A DNA stretch of 64,000 nucleotides, taken from NCBI GenBank assembly GCA_017514025.1, contig JAFWLB010000003.1, forward strand, positions 62,001 to 126,000. Reading direction: 5' to 3'. Positions within the stretch are counted from its first letter, which is position 1, and each line of letters opens with the position of its first letter. Source of the DNA: Candidatus Saccharimonadota bacterium. Lineage in GTDB: Bacteria > Patescibacteriota > Saccharimonadia > Saccharimonadales > Saccharimonadaceae. Made by a program: the position numbers and the translations under genes. Shown here piece after piece: positions 55,805 through 64,000 of this stretch. Under the pieces are notes generated by a model. It did no database searches and was not told where the DNA came from. It worked only from the letters and a program-made list of their open reading frames with translations.

Positions 55805-57247
55805 TTATTGTGCCGGTCGCTCACTCGCCAACCGATTTAAAAACCACTCACTCGTTTCCGCATCCAGTAGCCGCGTTTGATAATTTTCGTCATAAGCCGT
55901 TGGTGAAATTTTCGTCTGCAAAAGTTTCCCATCATAGAAATAATGGCCCAAAATCAAACTTCGTGTCGTTCCTGGCCACCAAGCCTGGTCGAAGAACAAA
56001 TTTCCCAGCCCATAATAAATCACTCCGTCTCCGTATAATTCATAAGTTTGGGGTTGATGCGCACTTGTCCCTACCACAATGTCCGCGCCCAGCTCAATCA
56101 AATGCCGAAAGAACCCAACCTGATCTCCCGCCGCTGAATTCGCGTAGTCGCAAGTATTATCTTCATATTCCGACACATAAGCACTACACTCGTAATATTG
56201 AATATCTACTATCACCTTATCACCTCGCTCTTTTGCCGCTGCAATTTCACTCGCCGCATTTTCTTCATCGTAACGATTTGCCCCGGGTGTCTCATCGTCC
56301 GTCGCCCCACCGGTTGACAAATTATATGCCAAGAACGTAATCCCCGTATTTTTTTCTTTTAATTCTAACGGCTGGGCGGCCTCTTCCGCCGTCTTTCCGC
56401 CACCTACGATTTTGATATTGTTCTCGTTATAAATATCAATCGTATTTCGCGCTGCCTCGTCACCGCAATCTTGGTTGTGATTGCCAGTCAGCTCCACTAT
56501 ATCTAGCCCAATATCCGTCAAAGTATTGATAAACCGCGGATCCGAGCAGATATTTTCGCTGGTCGCATAATCCGAAAATGAAGCTTCGTTCGAAGTATGC
56601 GTCAGATCAAAATTCTTTAGAAAATCCGCCACCTCTTTGCTAAAATACGTCGCATCTCCTACCTCATCCAATTTTTGGTTCATTCCACGGCTCAAAGCCG
56701 TCACGCCCGTCTGCGCCAAAGTCAACACATTAGATTTTTCCGGCCACTTTTTGTTATATGTCGCATCCACCAACGGCTTAATCTCTTCGGCAAATTTTTC
56801 CGAATCAAATTTGATCACTTTATAATACGCTCCTTTATCAAAAGTATCCAAATAATACTCGCCGTCGATCGCCAATAACTTTTTTGTAAAATCTAGCTCA
56901 GAAAGTGGTATGATTTCCGCTTCTTCAAATTCATTTCTGTCCGTCCGCGCATCATAAAAATCCGTTATCGGCACATTGATTTCGTAAATATATTCTCCTT
57001 CCGTCAGCTCTGGTCGCGCTGAACTATTCGTGATCGAAATATGCACATCTTTGTCTAGCTCTACTTCGTCCGTAAAAATTCCTTTTAGCACTGCCAAATC
57101 TTCGTCAGCAAAATCTCCATCATAGTAGACCACTCCTGGTACATGGAAAACACCCGTTTTTGTCACAAATTGCACCCCAAAGAATCCCGCCACAAATACC
57201 ACCGCAAGTATCACAAACACCATCAGCGGCGACCGTCTTCGTCTCAT
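55805..57247 (-). CDS. CapA-family (PGA_cap) surface protein
   Basis: 480 aa. Arg-rich start and one membrane helix (about 8-30), a ~170-residue N-terminal outer domain, then the CapA metallophosphatase-like domain (LTHTSNEASF, VELTGNHNQDCG, VVGTSAHQPQ, YYGLGNLFFDQ). CapA proteins are linked to poly-gamma-glutamate or other capsule polymers. The start at 57247 follows TATAAT by 7 nt; the longer frame runs into the divergent GH97 gene. Confidence 0.9.
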   Translation of the reverse strand: MRRRRSPLMVFVILAVVFVAGFFGVQFVTKTGVFHVPGVVYYDGDFADEDLAVLKGIFTDEVELDKDVHISITNSSARPELTEGEYIYEINVPITDFYDARTDRNEFEEAEIIPLSELDFTKKLLAIDGEYYLDTFDKGAYYKVIKFDSEKFAEEIKPLVDATYNKKWPEKSNVLTLAQTGVTALSRGMNQKLDEVGDATYFSKEVADFLKNFDLTHTSNEASFSDYATSENICSDPRFINTLTDIGLDIVELTGNHNQDCGDEAARNTIDIYNENNIKIVGGGKTAEEAAQPLELKEKNTGITFLAYNLSTGGATDDETPGANRYDEENAASEIAAAKERGDKVIVDIQYYECSAYVSEYEDNTCDYANSAAGDQVGFFRHLIELGADIVVGTSAHQPQTYELYGDGVIYYGLGNLFFDQAWWPGTTRSLILGHYFYDGKLLQTKISPTAYDENYQTRLLDAETSEWFLNRLASERPAQ

Positions 57248-57254
57248 ACTATAT

Positions 57255-57260
57255 ATTATA
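57255..57260 (-). promoter_or_regulatory. -10 box of capA-like gene, defines leaderless start
   Basis: TATAAT on the minus strand ending 7 nt before the ATG at 57247. A partner TATAAT on the + strand (57264-57269) ends 6 nt before the GH97 ATG, so the 28-bp gap contains both promoters. Confidence 0.65.
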
Positions 57261-57275
57261 TGGTATAATTGAAGC

Positions 57276-59240
57276 ATGTTCAAGTGGGCAAATCTTTTTA
57301 GCCGTAATGAAATCGAGCGAGATATTTTTTCACCAAATGGCCGCATCCGTTGCCATTTTAGTCTAAACAATGGCAATATCAGTTATAGCGTCTACCGCGG
57401 CGACCAAACTCTCATCCGCCCTTCTCGGCTTGGATTTCTCATTTGCGGCGAAGACCCTCTTGGTCAAAATCTCAAACTCATTCGCGAGCAAAAACATCGC
57501 CACGAAGAAACCATCGAATTGCCTTGGGGCGAAGACCGTTTCATCTCGAACAATTATAACGAAACTGCTTTTTATCTCACCGAGAAAAAACAACCAAGTC
57601 GGATTTTCACCCTCCGTTTTCGGGTTTTTGATAGCGGCGTAGCCTTTCGCTACGAAATTCCACCTCAGCCCAAGTTCAGCCAAATCACCATCCAGGACGA
57701 AATCACCGAGTTCAACGTCGATCTCAACACTGTCGCTTGGCAAATCCCTGCTTATCAACCCGACCGCTACGAATACAACTACGAAAAAACTCCAGTTTAC
57801 GATTTAGAAAAATCCGTCCACACTCCCCTCACCCTTCGCACTCCCAACGGTTTTTATTTATCAATTCACGAAGCCGCTCTGTATAATTATGGTTCCATGA
57901 CCGTAAAACTTAATGAACGTCGCGCTCTCTCGACCGATATTACCCCCCTCTCCGATCATACCAAGGCCCACGTACTTTTGCCTTTCCAAACTCCGTGGCG
58001 ACTGATCATGATTGCCAACTCCGCCATCGAGCTCACCACCAACCGCTTAATTTATGCTCTCAACGATCCACCCGCCGAAGATTTTAGTTGGGTCAAACCT
58101 CTCAAGTTTATCGGCATTTGGTGGGCGATGTATGTCGGCGAGTGGACTTGGGCGCCAGGCGAACGTCATGGTGCTACTACCGGACACGCCCACGAATATA
58201 TCGATGCCGCTATCCGTCTCGGCGTTAGCGGACTTTTGATCGAAGGCTGGAACGAAGGCTGGGAAGGCAACTGGCTCGAAAACGGTATTCACAACAAATT
58301 CACCGTTGCCACTTCAGATTTTGATTTGCCCGCCGTTGCTCGTTATGCCGAGCAAAATGGCATTGAATTAGTCGGCCACCACGAAACCGTCGGCTTTGTC
58401 GACAATTACGAAGAACAGCTAGAAGATGCCTATAATTATTACGCCGCCAATCACGTTCATTATATCAAAACCGGTTACGCCGGCTCCATGATGTTAATTC
58501 ACGGTCGTCGCGAGTATCATCATTCTCAAGTCGGCGTCAATCATTATCAAAAAACCGTCGAACTCGCCGCCAAAAAACATATCTGTCTAGATATTCACGA
58601 ACCTATCAAGGGCACCGGCATTGAACGCACTTGGCCAAATTTATTATCTCGCGAAGGTGCCCGTGGCCAAGAATACGAAGGCGGCGCCCTCAGTCCTTCG
58701 CATGCTTGTTATCTTCCCTACACTAGGTTATTGTCCGGCGGTATGGACTACACCAGTGGTATTTTGGATCTCACTAATAGCGTCAAACGTATATCTACCA
58801 CTCTTGCCCGCCAACTAGCCTACTTTGTTACTATCTATTCTGGCATGCAAATGGCTGCCGATCGCCCGTTTATTTATGAAGAGCGTTTTCCGAAAGAATT
58901 TAACTTTATTCACGATGTCCCAGTCAATTTCGCCAAAACTCTCCCTCTCGCTGGTGAAATCGGTGAATATTACGTTGTTGCGCGTCAAGATCGTGACAGC
59001 GCCGACTGGTTTATTGCTGGCGTCACCGACGAATCCAGTCGCCATGTTCACATTAACCTCGACTTCCTCGACAACGGAGTCTATGCTGCCGATTTATATT
59101 GCGATTCAGACGACGCCCATTACCGCGAAAATCCCTTTGGTACCGATATTTCTCATCGCAAAGTTGGCCGCAGCGATTCGCTTGACATCTACATGGCGCC
59201 CGGCGGCGGTTTCGCTATTCGCTTACAGCGGTTAACATAA
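57276..59240 (+). CDS. Glycoside hydrolase family 97, alpha-glucosidase-like
   Basis: 654 aa. N-terminal beta-sandwich (SPNGRIRCHFSLNNGNISYSV, GVAFRYEI), central TIM barrel and C-terminal beta domain, the GH97 (SusB) architecture. Likely catalytic carboxylates are in GHHETVGF, DIHEPIKGTG and REGARGQEY, the pattern of inverting GH97 alpha-glucosidases. There is no signal peptide, so it is cytoplasmic, unlike most Bacteroidetes members. GH97 is mainly known from Bacteroidetes, so transfer is possible. TATAAT ends 6 nt before the ATG. Confidence 0.9.
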   Translation: MFKWANLFSRNEIERDIFSPNGRIRCHFSLNNGNISYSVYRGDQTLIRPSRLGFLICGEDPLGQNLKLIREQKHRHEETIELPWGEDRFISNNYNETAFYLTEKKQPSRIFTLRFRVFDSGVAFRYEIPPQPKFSQITIQDEITEFNVDLNTVAWQIPAYQPDRYEYNYEKTPVYDLEKSVHTPLTLRTPNGFYLSIHEAALYNYGSMTVKLNERRALSTDITPLSDHTKAHVLLPFQTPWRLIMIANSAIELTTNRLIYALNDPPAEDFSWVKPLKFIGIWWAMYVGEWTWAPGERHGATTGHAHEYIDAAIRLGVSGLLIEGWNEGWEGNWLENGIHNKFTVATSDFDLPAVARYAEQNGIELVGHHETVGFVDNYEEQLEDAYNYYAANHVHYIKTGYAGSMMLIHGRREYHHSQVGVNHYQKTVELAAKKHICLDIHEPIKGTGIERTWPNLLSREGARGQEYEGGALSPSHACYLPYTRLLSGGMDYTSGILDLTNSVKRISTTLARQLAYFVTIYSGMQMAADRPFIYEERFPKEFNFIHDVPVNFAKTLPLAGEIGEYYVVARQDRDSADWFIAGVTDESSRHVHINLDFLDNGVYAADLYCDSDDAHYRENPFGTDISHRKVGRSDSLDIYMAPGGGFAIRLQRLT

Positions 59241-59706
59241 ATCTATGGCTCGCATCGCCATCACTGTATAACTCCCCCGCACAAGTCATAATCACCAAAG
59301 TATCTTTTTCTGCTTTCGCCAAAATCTCGTTCATATTTATCTGCGTTTTTGGCACTAGTTCTCTCGCCACTACATGATAAATCTTGCCACTATATTCAAC
59401 TTCTGCCCCCAACTTCACCGCCGACAAATTTTCAAACACGGTGGTCGCATGCCCGATTAATAATGTTTTGTTCTCAGCTCGCGTATAAGCGCCCACAATC
59501 GCATCGGGCGTATCTAACTTCTGGCCATTGAGAGCTAGCTCCGTCACGTCAGAATCTAGCCCAACGGTTGGGATCGAAAGCTGTGCGGAAATTTCATAAT
59601 TCGCCGCTTCAGCCGGCTGCAAACCCACTATAATATATATAGCAGCCAACAACAAACTCAGCACCAAGAAAACCAATCTCGGATCACCGCGGCGTCTTAG
59701 CTCCAC
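59215..59706 (-). CDS. Sortase family transpeptidase
   Basis: 163 aa. N-terminal membrane anchor (about 10-30) and a compact sortase barrel with His86 (IGHATTVF), Cys142 (VIMTCAGEL) and Arg155 (SHRFMLTA). Short, closest in feel to class D/E sortases. The start codon is GTG with AGGAGGAG directly upstream, so it uses a ribosome binding site rather than leaderless initiation. A PNTG-type end on the cutinase-vWA protein might be related. It overlaps GH97 by 26 nt convergently. Confidence 0.88.
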   Translation of the reverse strand: MELRRRGDPRLVFLVLSLLLAAIYIIVGLQPAEAANYEISAQLSIPTVGLDSDVTELALNGQKLDTPDAIVGAYTRAENKTLLIGHATTVFENLSAVKLGAEVEYSGKIYHVVARELVPKTQINMNEILAKAEKDTLVIMTCAGELYSDGDASHRFMLTAVSE

Positions 59707-59741
59707 ACTCTCCTCCTTCTGCCACTATTATATCACGAAAA

Positions 59742-60287
59742 TTATAATCCCGGCGAAAAAAGTTTTAATTTTTTTTCGTGCATTTTGTATTTTGGATCGT
59801 GTTCGCCCACTTCCGCCCAAAAAGCCTTTGAATGATCCATGTGGTTTAAGTGCGCCAATTCGTGCAAAATCACATAGTCGCGTAATTCTTCTGGCACTTG
59901 CATCAAACCAATGTTTAAAGAAATCGTCCGTCTGCTCGAACACGACCCCCACCTAGTATTCGCATGTGTCAAACGACACTTATCATAACTGTAGCCGTAT
60001 TTTTTTGCCCAAAACTCCAATCGATATGGCAAATATTCCCGCGCTTTTTTGGCCAGTTGTTTTTTCTGATAATCCCGCGCTCGCTGCTCCGCCGGATTTT
60101 TAATTGGCAGTTTTTCTCGAATCACTTTACGATTTGAATTCAAAAACCTTTTTACCAAAAAATCCGAAGTGTATTTTGGCACACTCATGGCTAGTCGCCC
60201 AGAAGTTGAAACCGAAAATTTTATCCCCCTAGCCAGAGGCGATTTGCGTACAATCACCTCCCCAAACTCTACGTCTTTGATGATCAT
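59742..60287 (-). CDS. YgjP/WLM-like zinc metallopeptidase (DUF45)
   Basis: 181 aa. Zinc motif HELAH (142-146) with third ligand His152 in NHMDHSKAFW, preceded by TRWGSCSSRRTISLN, the DUF45 signature. Cytoplasmic. The family is predicted to process proteins; no substrate is known. It overlaps the P-loop kinase gene by 4 nt. Confidence 0.9.
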   Translation of the reverse strand: MIIKDVEFGEVIVRKSPLARGIKFSVSTSGRLAMSVPKYTSDFLVKRFLNSNRKVIREKLPIKNPAEQRARDYQKKQLAKKAREYLPYRLEFWAKKYGYSYDKCRLTHANTRWGSCSSRRTISLNIGLMQVPEELRDYVILHELAHLNHMDHSKAFWAEVGEHDPKYKMHEKKLKLFSPGL

Positions 60288-60787
60288 TTAGTATTAGCTA
60301 GATCCGCCAACCCCGCCACCACGTGTTTGGCCTGCGTTTCAAAAGTATGCTTGCCAGACAAAATAATTGCTCGCTCATTTTCTCCCGGCGCCTCAATCCC
60401 CGCCACCGCTGTATCGTAAAAATCTTTAGCCTTACTCACGGATTTAAATTTCGACTTTAACCTCGTGCGAATTGTCGCCACATCCGTCTGAATCCAAATT
60501 AGTGACGGTTCATAGCCATTTTCTCTTAGCAAATTCCGTATCTCAATCCGCTCTTTCTCGGTGTTTAGCTCCCCCTCCACCAAAATATTCTGCTTGGTCT
60601 TTAAAATTTGTTCCAAAATCACCAAAACCTCTGACCGCGAAAAACCGTGTTCCTTTCTCAGCTCGTCAAAGTCATAAACTGCAATTTTGAATTTTTTCCC
60701 GAACTTTTCCGCAAAAGTCGTTTTCCCACTACAAGGCGCACCAAATACCAAAAGTGCGCGCGGTTTAGATTTATTACCTTCCATCAT
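60284..60787 (-). CDS. P-loop kinase-like ATPase (AAA_33/zeta-toxin fold)
   Basis: 167 aa. Walker A GAPCSGKT (16-23), VYDFDELR, VEGELNTEKER and a lid with RTRLKSKFKS. This is the fold of small polynucleotide/sugar kinases and zeta toxins; no antitoxin is adjacent, so a toxin is not indicated. TATAAT (60794-60799) ends 6 nt before the first of two ATGs. Upstream partner of the YgjP-like gene. Confidence 0.83.
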   Translation of the reverse strand: MMEGNKSKPRALLVFGAPCSGKTTFAEKFGKKFKIAVYDFDELRKEHGFSRSEVLVILEQILKTKQNILVEGELNTEKERIEIRNLLRENGYEPSLIWIQTDVATIRTRLKSKFKSVSKAKDFYDTAVAGIEAPGENERAIILSGKHTFETQAKHVVAGLADLANTK

Positions 60788-60811
60788 GCACCTATTATAT
60801 CATATTATTAA

Positions 60812-60887
60812 TGGCAGGGGTGGCAAGACTTGAACTCACGACACACGGTTTTGGAGACCGCTGCTCTACCAACTGAGCTACACCCCT
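60812..60887 (-). tRNA. tRNA-Trp (CCA)
   Basis: 76 nt including encoded CCA, discriminator G. On the minus strand: acceptor AGGGGTG/CACCCCT, D arm GCTCAGTTGGTAGAGC, anticodon stem GCGGT/ACCGT with loop CTCCAAA (anticodon CCA), T arm TTCAAGTC type. Only a standard Trp tRNA for UGG, in line with UGA being a stop codon here. Confidence 0.95.
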
Positions 60888-60930
60888 TCAATGTGCTATT
60901 TTCATTTTACCACAAATTCTCAAAATATGC

Positions 60931-60936
60931 TAAAAT
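60931..60936 (+). promoter_or_regulatory. -10 box of the GT4 gene
   Basis: TAAAAT ending 8 nt before the ATG at 60945. It favours that ATG over the GTG one codon upstream. Confidence 0.55.
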
Positions 60937-60944
60937 AGTAAGTG

Positions 60945-62168
60945 ATGAAAATACTAATGCTTGGTTGGGAATTGCCGCCACACAACAGCGGCGGGCTCGG
61001 CGTAGCCTGTCTAAACATGGCTCGCGCTCTTGCCAAAGAGGGCATCGATATTGATTTTGTCATCCCCTACTCTGCCGAGCATCCAGGCACAGATTTTATG
61101 CACGTCCTCTCCGCTACCAACCTCGACCCGATTCACCGTTTTGGTGGCGGCAGCTACGCTTCTTCCGTCATCGACCAAAAAATCATCACTAGCTCCACCA
61201 GAAATACCTCTGTCTCCATCCGCGAAATCCAACACGAATATTGCGACTACGTCAAAGATTATCTAAAAAATCACCATCCCGATCTCGTCCACGCCCACGA
61301 TTGGCTAACCTACGAAGCCGGCATTTTTGCCAAAAAACAACACGGTACACCTCTCGTCGCTCACGTCCACGCCACCGAGTTTGACCGCGCCGGCATGCAT
61401 ACCGGCAACCCGCTCATCCACGAAATCGAACACGAAGGCCTCATGCTCGCCGATCGCATTATTGCCGTTTCCGAGTCCACTAAACGTCTCGTCCACGAAA
61501 AATATCATATTCCTTTAAACAAAATCGAGGTCATCTACAATTCTCTCGACCAAAATTATCAAAATGACGATTACACTTTTGATTTTGCCGCATATAATTA
61601 TATTAAGCAGCTCAAAAATACCGGTCACACTATCGTTTCTACTGTTGGTCGTTTCACTATCCAAAAAGGCTTGCCAAATCTTCTAAAAGCCGCTCAGCTC
61701 GCCATCAGCAAAAACCCCAAACTCATCTTTATTCTTGCTGGCGACGGCGAAGAACGTAACGAATTGATCAATTTGTCTGCCGAATACGGCATCGCGAAGA
61801 ACGTCATCTTCACCGGTTTTATCCGCGGACAAAAATTACGCGACATTTATTCTCTGTCCGACATTTTCGTCATGAGCTCCGTCTCCGAGCCCTTTGGCCT
61901 CACCGCTCTCGAGGCCGCCCACCACGGCGACGTTTTGATTCTCACCCACCAATCCGGCGTTTCCGAAATTATCTGGTCTGCCCTCAAATACGATTTCTGG
62001 GATACCAAAAAACTCGCCGACGAAATCCTCGCCGTCGCGGATAATTCTGTCCTCAAGGACACTCTCCGTCACAACGTCAGTCAAGAATATCAAAAAATCT
62101 CGTGGGACAAAGTTGCCAAAAAATGCCTAAACGTTTATAATAATACTGTAAAACATAAGAGGAATTGA
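60945..62168 (+). CDS. GT4-family glycosyltransferase, glycogen-synthase-like
   Basis: 407 aa, GT-B fold. N-terminal LGWELPPHNSGGLGVAC donor loop, VHAHDWLT, and the C-terminal nucleotide-sugar motif SEPFGLTALEA (EX7E). Sequence resembles GT4 starch/glycogen synthases found beside GH57 in Thermotogae and archaea. It is followed by GH57 after only 2 nt, so they form one operon for alpha-glucan synthesis or branching (inference). Confidence 0.88.
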   Translation: MKILMLGWELPPHNSGGLGVACLNMARALAKEGIDIDFVIPYSAEHPGTDFMHVLSATNLDPIHRFGGGSYASSVIDQKIITSSTRNTSVSIREIQHEYCDYVKDYLKNHHPDLVHAHDWLTYEAGIFAKKQHGTPLVAHVHATEFDRAGMHTGNPLIHEIEHEGLMLADRIIAVSESTKRLVHEKYHIPLNKIEVIYNSLDQNYQNDDYTFDFAAYNYIKQLKNTGHTIVSTVGRFTIQKGLPNLLKAAQLAISKNPKLIFILAGDGEERNELINLSAEYGIAKNVIFTGFIRGQKLRDIYSLSDIFVMSSVSEPFGLTALEAAHHGDVLILTHQSGVSEIIWSALKYDFWDTKKLADEILAVADNSVLKDTLRHNVSQEYQKISWDKVAKKCLNVYNNTVKHKRN

Positions 62169-62170
62169 TA

Positions 62171-63367
62171 ATGCGAGCGATTTGCCTTTATTTGCATATC
62201 CACCAGCCCGTCCGCTATCGCGAGTATTCAATTTTTGATGTCGGAAGCGATTCCAACTATTTTAACGACGATTACCACAGTCGTCAATCCAATGAGCGCA
62301 TCTTCAAAAAAGTCGCCACCAAGAGCTATCACCCCACTCTCGACCTCCTCGAACGAAGCCTCAAAAAACATCCTGATTTCAAAGTTTCCTTATCTATTAC
62401 TGGCACCTGGCTCGAACAAGCCGAAAAATGGGACTATGCTCTCATCGAGCAAATTCGCCGCCTCGTCTCCACTGGCCAAGTCGAAATCCTCGGCGAGACT
62501 TATTATCATTCACTCGCCTTTTTCTACAATCTAGACGAATTCAACGAGCAAGTCAACATTCACGCCAACAAAATCCGCAACTTATTCGGCGTCACCCCCA
62601 AAGTTTTCCGCAATACAGAATTAGCTTACAACGACCAGCTTGCCCAGTGGGCAGAGCAAAAAGGTTACAAGGGTATCCTCGCCGAAGGTTGGGACAAAAT
62701 CCTCGCGGGCAGTAGCCCCAATCACGTCTATCGTCCCATCGGCTGTCAAAATCTCAAACTCCTCCTCAAAAACTACCGCCTTTCCGACGACATTGCCTTT
62801 CGTTTTTCTAATCGCGGTTGGAGTGAATGGCCGCTTACCGCGCCCAAATATCAACAGTGGCTAAACGGCGACTGTTTACGCGGCAATCTCATCAATCTTT
62901 TCATGGATTTTGAAACTTTCGGCGAGCACCAATGGGCTGACACCGGGATTTTCAATTTCATGGAACAATTTATCGACTCATGGCTAGCCGAATACGAAAA
63001 CAAATTCATCACCGTCTCCGAAGCTTGCGATTTCGAACCCCCCGTCGACGAAATTTCCATGCCCGAAATCGTCACTTGGGCTGATACCGAGCGTGATCTC
63101 TCTGCCTGGGATTCCAACGCCATGCAAGCTTCCGCCACACACGATCTTTACGCTCTTCGCGATCGCGTCCTCGCCACCAAAGATCTCCAGCTCATTTCTG
63201 ACTGGCGCCATCTCACCACTTCCGATCACCCCTATTTCATGTGTACCAAATACTGGAACGATGGCGACGTCCACGCCTATTTCTCCGCCTACGCCTCCCC
63301 CTATGAAGCTTTTATGTATTTTATGAATGTCCTCCGTGATATCGAATTTAGACTTGATTCTAAATAA
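62171..63367 (+). CDS. Glycoside hydrolase family 57
   Basis: 398 aa. YLHIHQPVRYRE at the N-terminus, nucleophile Glu in FRNTELAYND and acid Asp in LFMDFETFGEHQ, the GH57 pair. Members are alpha-amylases, 4-alpha-glucanotransferases or branching enzymes; the adjacent GT4 gene favours a glucan-building or remodelling role. The start is the ATG at 62171 with GAGGA upstream; the in-frame TTG six nt earlier is less likely. Confidence 0.92.
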   Translation: MRAICLYLHIHQPVRYREYSIFDVGSDSNYFNDDYHSRQSNERIFKKVATKSYHPTLDLLERSLKKHPDFKVSLSITGTWLEQAEKWDYALIEQIRRLVSTGQVEILGETYYHSLAFFYNLDEFNEQVNIHANKIRNLFGVTPKVFRNTELAYNDQLAQWAEQKGYKGILAEGWDKILAGSSPNHVYRPIGCQNLKLLLKNYRLSDDIAFRFSNRGWSEWPLTAPKYQQWLNGDCLRGNLINLFMDFETFGEHQWADTGIFNFMEQFIDSWLAEYENKFITVSEACDFEPPVDEISMPEIVTWADTERDLSAWDSNAMQASATHDLYALRDRVLATKDLQLISDWRHLTTSDHPYFMCTKYWNDGDVHAYFSAYASPYEAFMYFMNVLRDIEFRLDSK

Positions 63368-63393
63368 AATATATGATAAAATAGTCATCAGTT

Positions 63394-63603
63394 ATGGCAA
63401 AGAAGAATAATACTAAAAGAAAATTGGTCGGCTTAGTGTCCGAAGAGTCTGGTGTGCGCGCTTATTATACCAAGAAAAACACCATGAACACCCCAGACAA
63501 GCTCAGCCTCAAGAAATACGACCCAGTGCTCCGCAAGCACGTCCTTTTCGTCGAGACCAAGAAAAACCTCGGTCGCAACGAAGTCAAGGAAAAGAAGCGC
63601 TAA
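63394..63603 (+). CDS. rpmG: 50S ribosomal protein L33, Cys-free
   Basis: 69 aa. Core [26 protein letters not shown] is typical L33, with an added basic C-terminal tail ([12 protein letters not shown]). It has no CxxC zinc pairs, the zinc-independent form. TAAAAT (63377-63382) is 11 nt before the ATG; a terminator follows. Confidence 0.94.
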   Translation: MAKKNNTKRKLVGLVSEESGVRAYYTKKNTMNTPDKLSLKKYDPVLRKHVLFVETKKNLGRNEVKEKKR

Positions 63604-63621
63604 TCTTTAGAGACCAAAAAC

Positions 63622-63653
63622 TCGGCGGGACCATTCAAAGTCCCGCCTTTTTG
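63622..63653 (+). terminator. Intrinsic terminator after rpmG
   Basis: GGCGGGAC (63624-63631), CATTCAAA loop, GTCCCGCC (63640-63647), TTTTT. Strong GC stem 20 nt after the rpmG stop. Confidence 0.9.
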
Positions 63654-63658
63654 ATGAG

Positions 63659-63868
63659 CTAGGCAATGCCACTACCGTTACAATAGCTGCAGGGTATGCC
63701 CCAGACGTCTTTACCACGACCATTGCAGTACCCACATTTGCCCCAGCTAGACGAGGCTCGGTAACCTTGGTTATGTTCGCGCTCAATATGCTGAGCCAAC
63801 ATCTTACCAATTTCCGAACTATCGCCATACGCCACGTATCCGCAATGCGGACAAGTCTCGTGTGCCAC
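63659..63868 (-). CDS. Small zinc-binding protein with DnaJ-type CxxC repeats
   Basis: 69 aa. An N-terminal zinc finger (CPHCGY with two His in QHIEREH) and two CxxCxGxG repeats (CGYCNGRG, CSYCNGSG) as in the DnaJ zinc domain. It probably binds two zinc ions and may act as a small chaperone-like or RNA-binding factor. GTG start directly behind AGGGGGTGAG. Its own promoter lies in the end of the upstream gene. Confidence 0.78.
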   Translation of the reverse strand: MAHETCPHCGYVAYGDSSEIGKMLAQHIEREHNQGYRASSSWGKCGYCNGRGKDVWGIPCSYCNGSGIA

Positions 63869-63917
63869 TCATCTCACCCCCTCTAAAGTTACTACACTCC
63901 CAACCAGTATCCCCGAT

Positions 63918-63946
63918 ATTATATAAACAAATCTAACCTTTTGCAA
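63918..63946 (-). promoter_or_regulatory. Promoter of the zinc-ribbon gene
   Basis: TTGCAA (63941-63946), 17-nt spacer, TATAAT (63918-63923) on the minus strand, overlapping the end of the upstream partial gene. The leader is about 45 nt and carries a Shine-Dalgarno site. Confidence 0.75.
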
Positions 63947-64000
63947 GCAAAAGCTCGATAAATTCCTTAATTTCCTTCAATCCTTTTTTATCGTCCGCCG
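63933..64000 (-). CDS. C-terminal end of an unidentified protein (runs off window)
   Basis: Frame open from the window edge to a TAG at 63933-63935; the visible 22 codons read ADDKKGLKEIKEFIELLLAKG (amphipathic helix, Lys/Glu-rich). The end overlaps the promoter of the zinc-ribbon gene. Too little is visible for a family. Confidence 0.4.
   Translation of the reverse strand, partial: ADDKKGLKEIKEFIELLLAKG

Noticed and set aside
60284-60787. Zeta-type toxin of a toxin-antitoxin system
   Set aside because: Fold is compatible, but no small antitoxin gene precedes it; the partner is a metallopeptidase gene.
63607-63828. 73-codon minus ORF
   Set aside because: Alternative frame over the zinc-ribbon gene, which has clear CxxCxGxG repeats, a GTG start and a ribosome binding site.

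Overview
The window looks like chromosomal DNA from a member of the Patescibacteria (CPR), most likely Candidatus Saccharibacteria (TM7). This rests on the compact gene packing, very short spacers, a non-recoded UGA stop (it ends the histidine kinase, tgt and others), short or stripped-down housekeeping enzymes (AlaRS without its C-terminal domain, DnaX and RecR without zinc fingers), ABC exporters, sortase and surface proteins typical of a Gram-positive-like epibiont, and N-terminally extended L1 and SecE. The assignment is inference; no 16S gene is present.

Layout. 0-4.6 kb: end of a large membrane protein, a soluble histidine kinase with a stand-alone receiver, a pseudouridine synthase and an FtsA/PilM-like ATPase. 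4.6-14 kb: alaS, mnmA, clpP-like, cysteine desulfurase, tatD operon, typA. 14-18 kb: a secreted cutinase/vWA fusion, then a nucleotide salvage and DNA repair knot (dCMP deaminase, ung, tdk, tmk). 18-26 kb: a heterodimeric ABC exporter and an envelope operon (AI-2E-type permease, LPG-synthase-type membrane protein, a PBP5-VanY fusion). 26-28.6 kb: queH-queA-tgt, the last steps of queuosine synthesis. 28.6-35 kb: cysS, a hydrolase, an NrnA-like phosphoesterase, YqeG, PgsA, CdsA and an acyl-AMP ligase. 35-43 kb: recR, ybaB, a GT39-like membrane protein, dnaB, dnaX, a membrane thioredoxin-fold protein and a SufS-like enzyme. 43-47 kb: rplL-rplJ with an L10-leader-like 5' region, and rplA-rplK-nusG-secE. 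47-64 kb: alpha-glucan enzymes (phosphorylase-like, GH97, GT4, GH57), a PlsC-like acyltransferase, tRNA-Gln, a MacB-like exporter next to a Cthe_2159/DUF4956/VTC operon, CapA, a sortase, a YgjP-like peptidase, tRNA-Trp, L33 and a zinc-ribbon protein.

How the parts fit. The cell appears to live by salvage and on host material: dCMP deaminase, Tdk and Tmk feed the thymidylate pool; the acyl-AMP ligase, PlsC-like enzyme, CdsA and PgsA suggest acquired fatty acids going into phospholipids; queuosine is finished from an imported precursor; alpha-glucans can be made and degraded. The least understood module is the VTC-DUF4956-Cthe_2159 operon beside the MacB-like exporter.

The most striking genome-wide pattern is in gene starts. 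About 30 transcription-unit-leading genes have a near-consensus -10 box (TATAAT or TAAAAT) ending 6-11 nt, most often exactly 6 nt, before the start codon, with no Shine-Dalgarno sequence, implying leaderless mRNAs. Most genes inside operons instead carry AGGAGG-like sites or overlap the gene upstream. This pattern was used to correct several starts. There are no CRISPR arrays, transposases or prophages, and no gene-free stretch over 300 bases.
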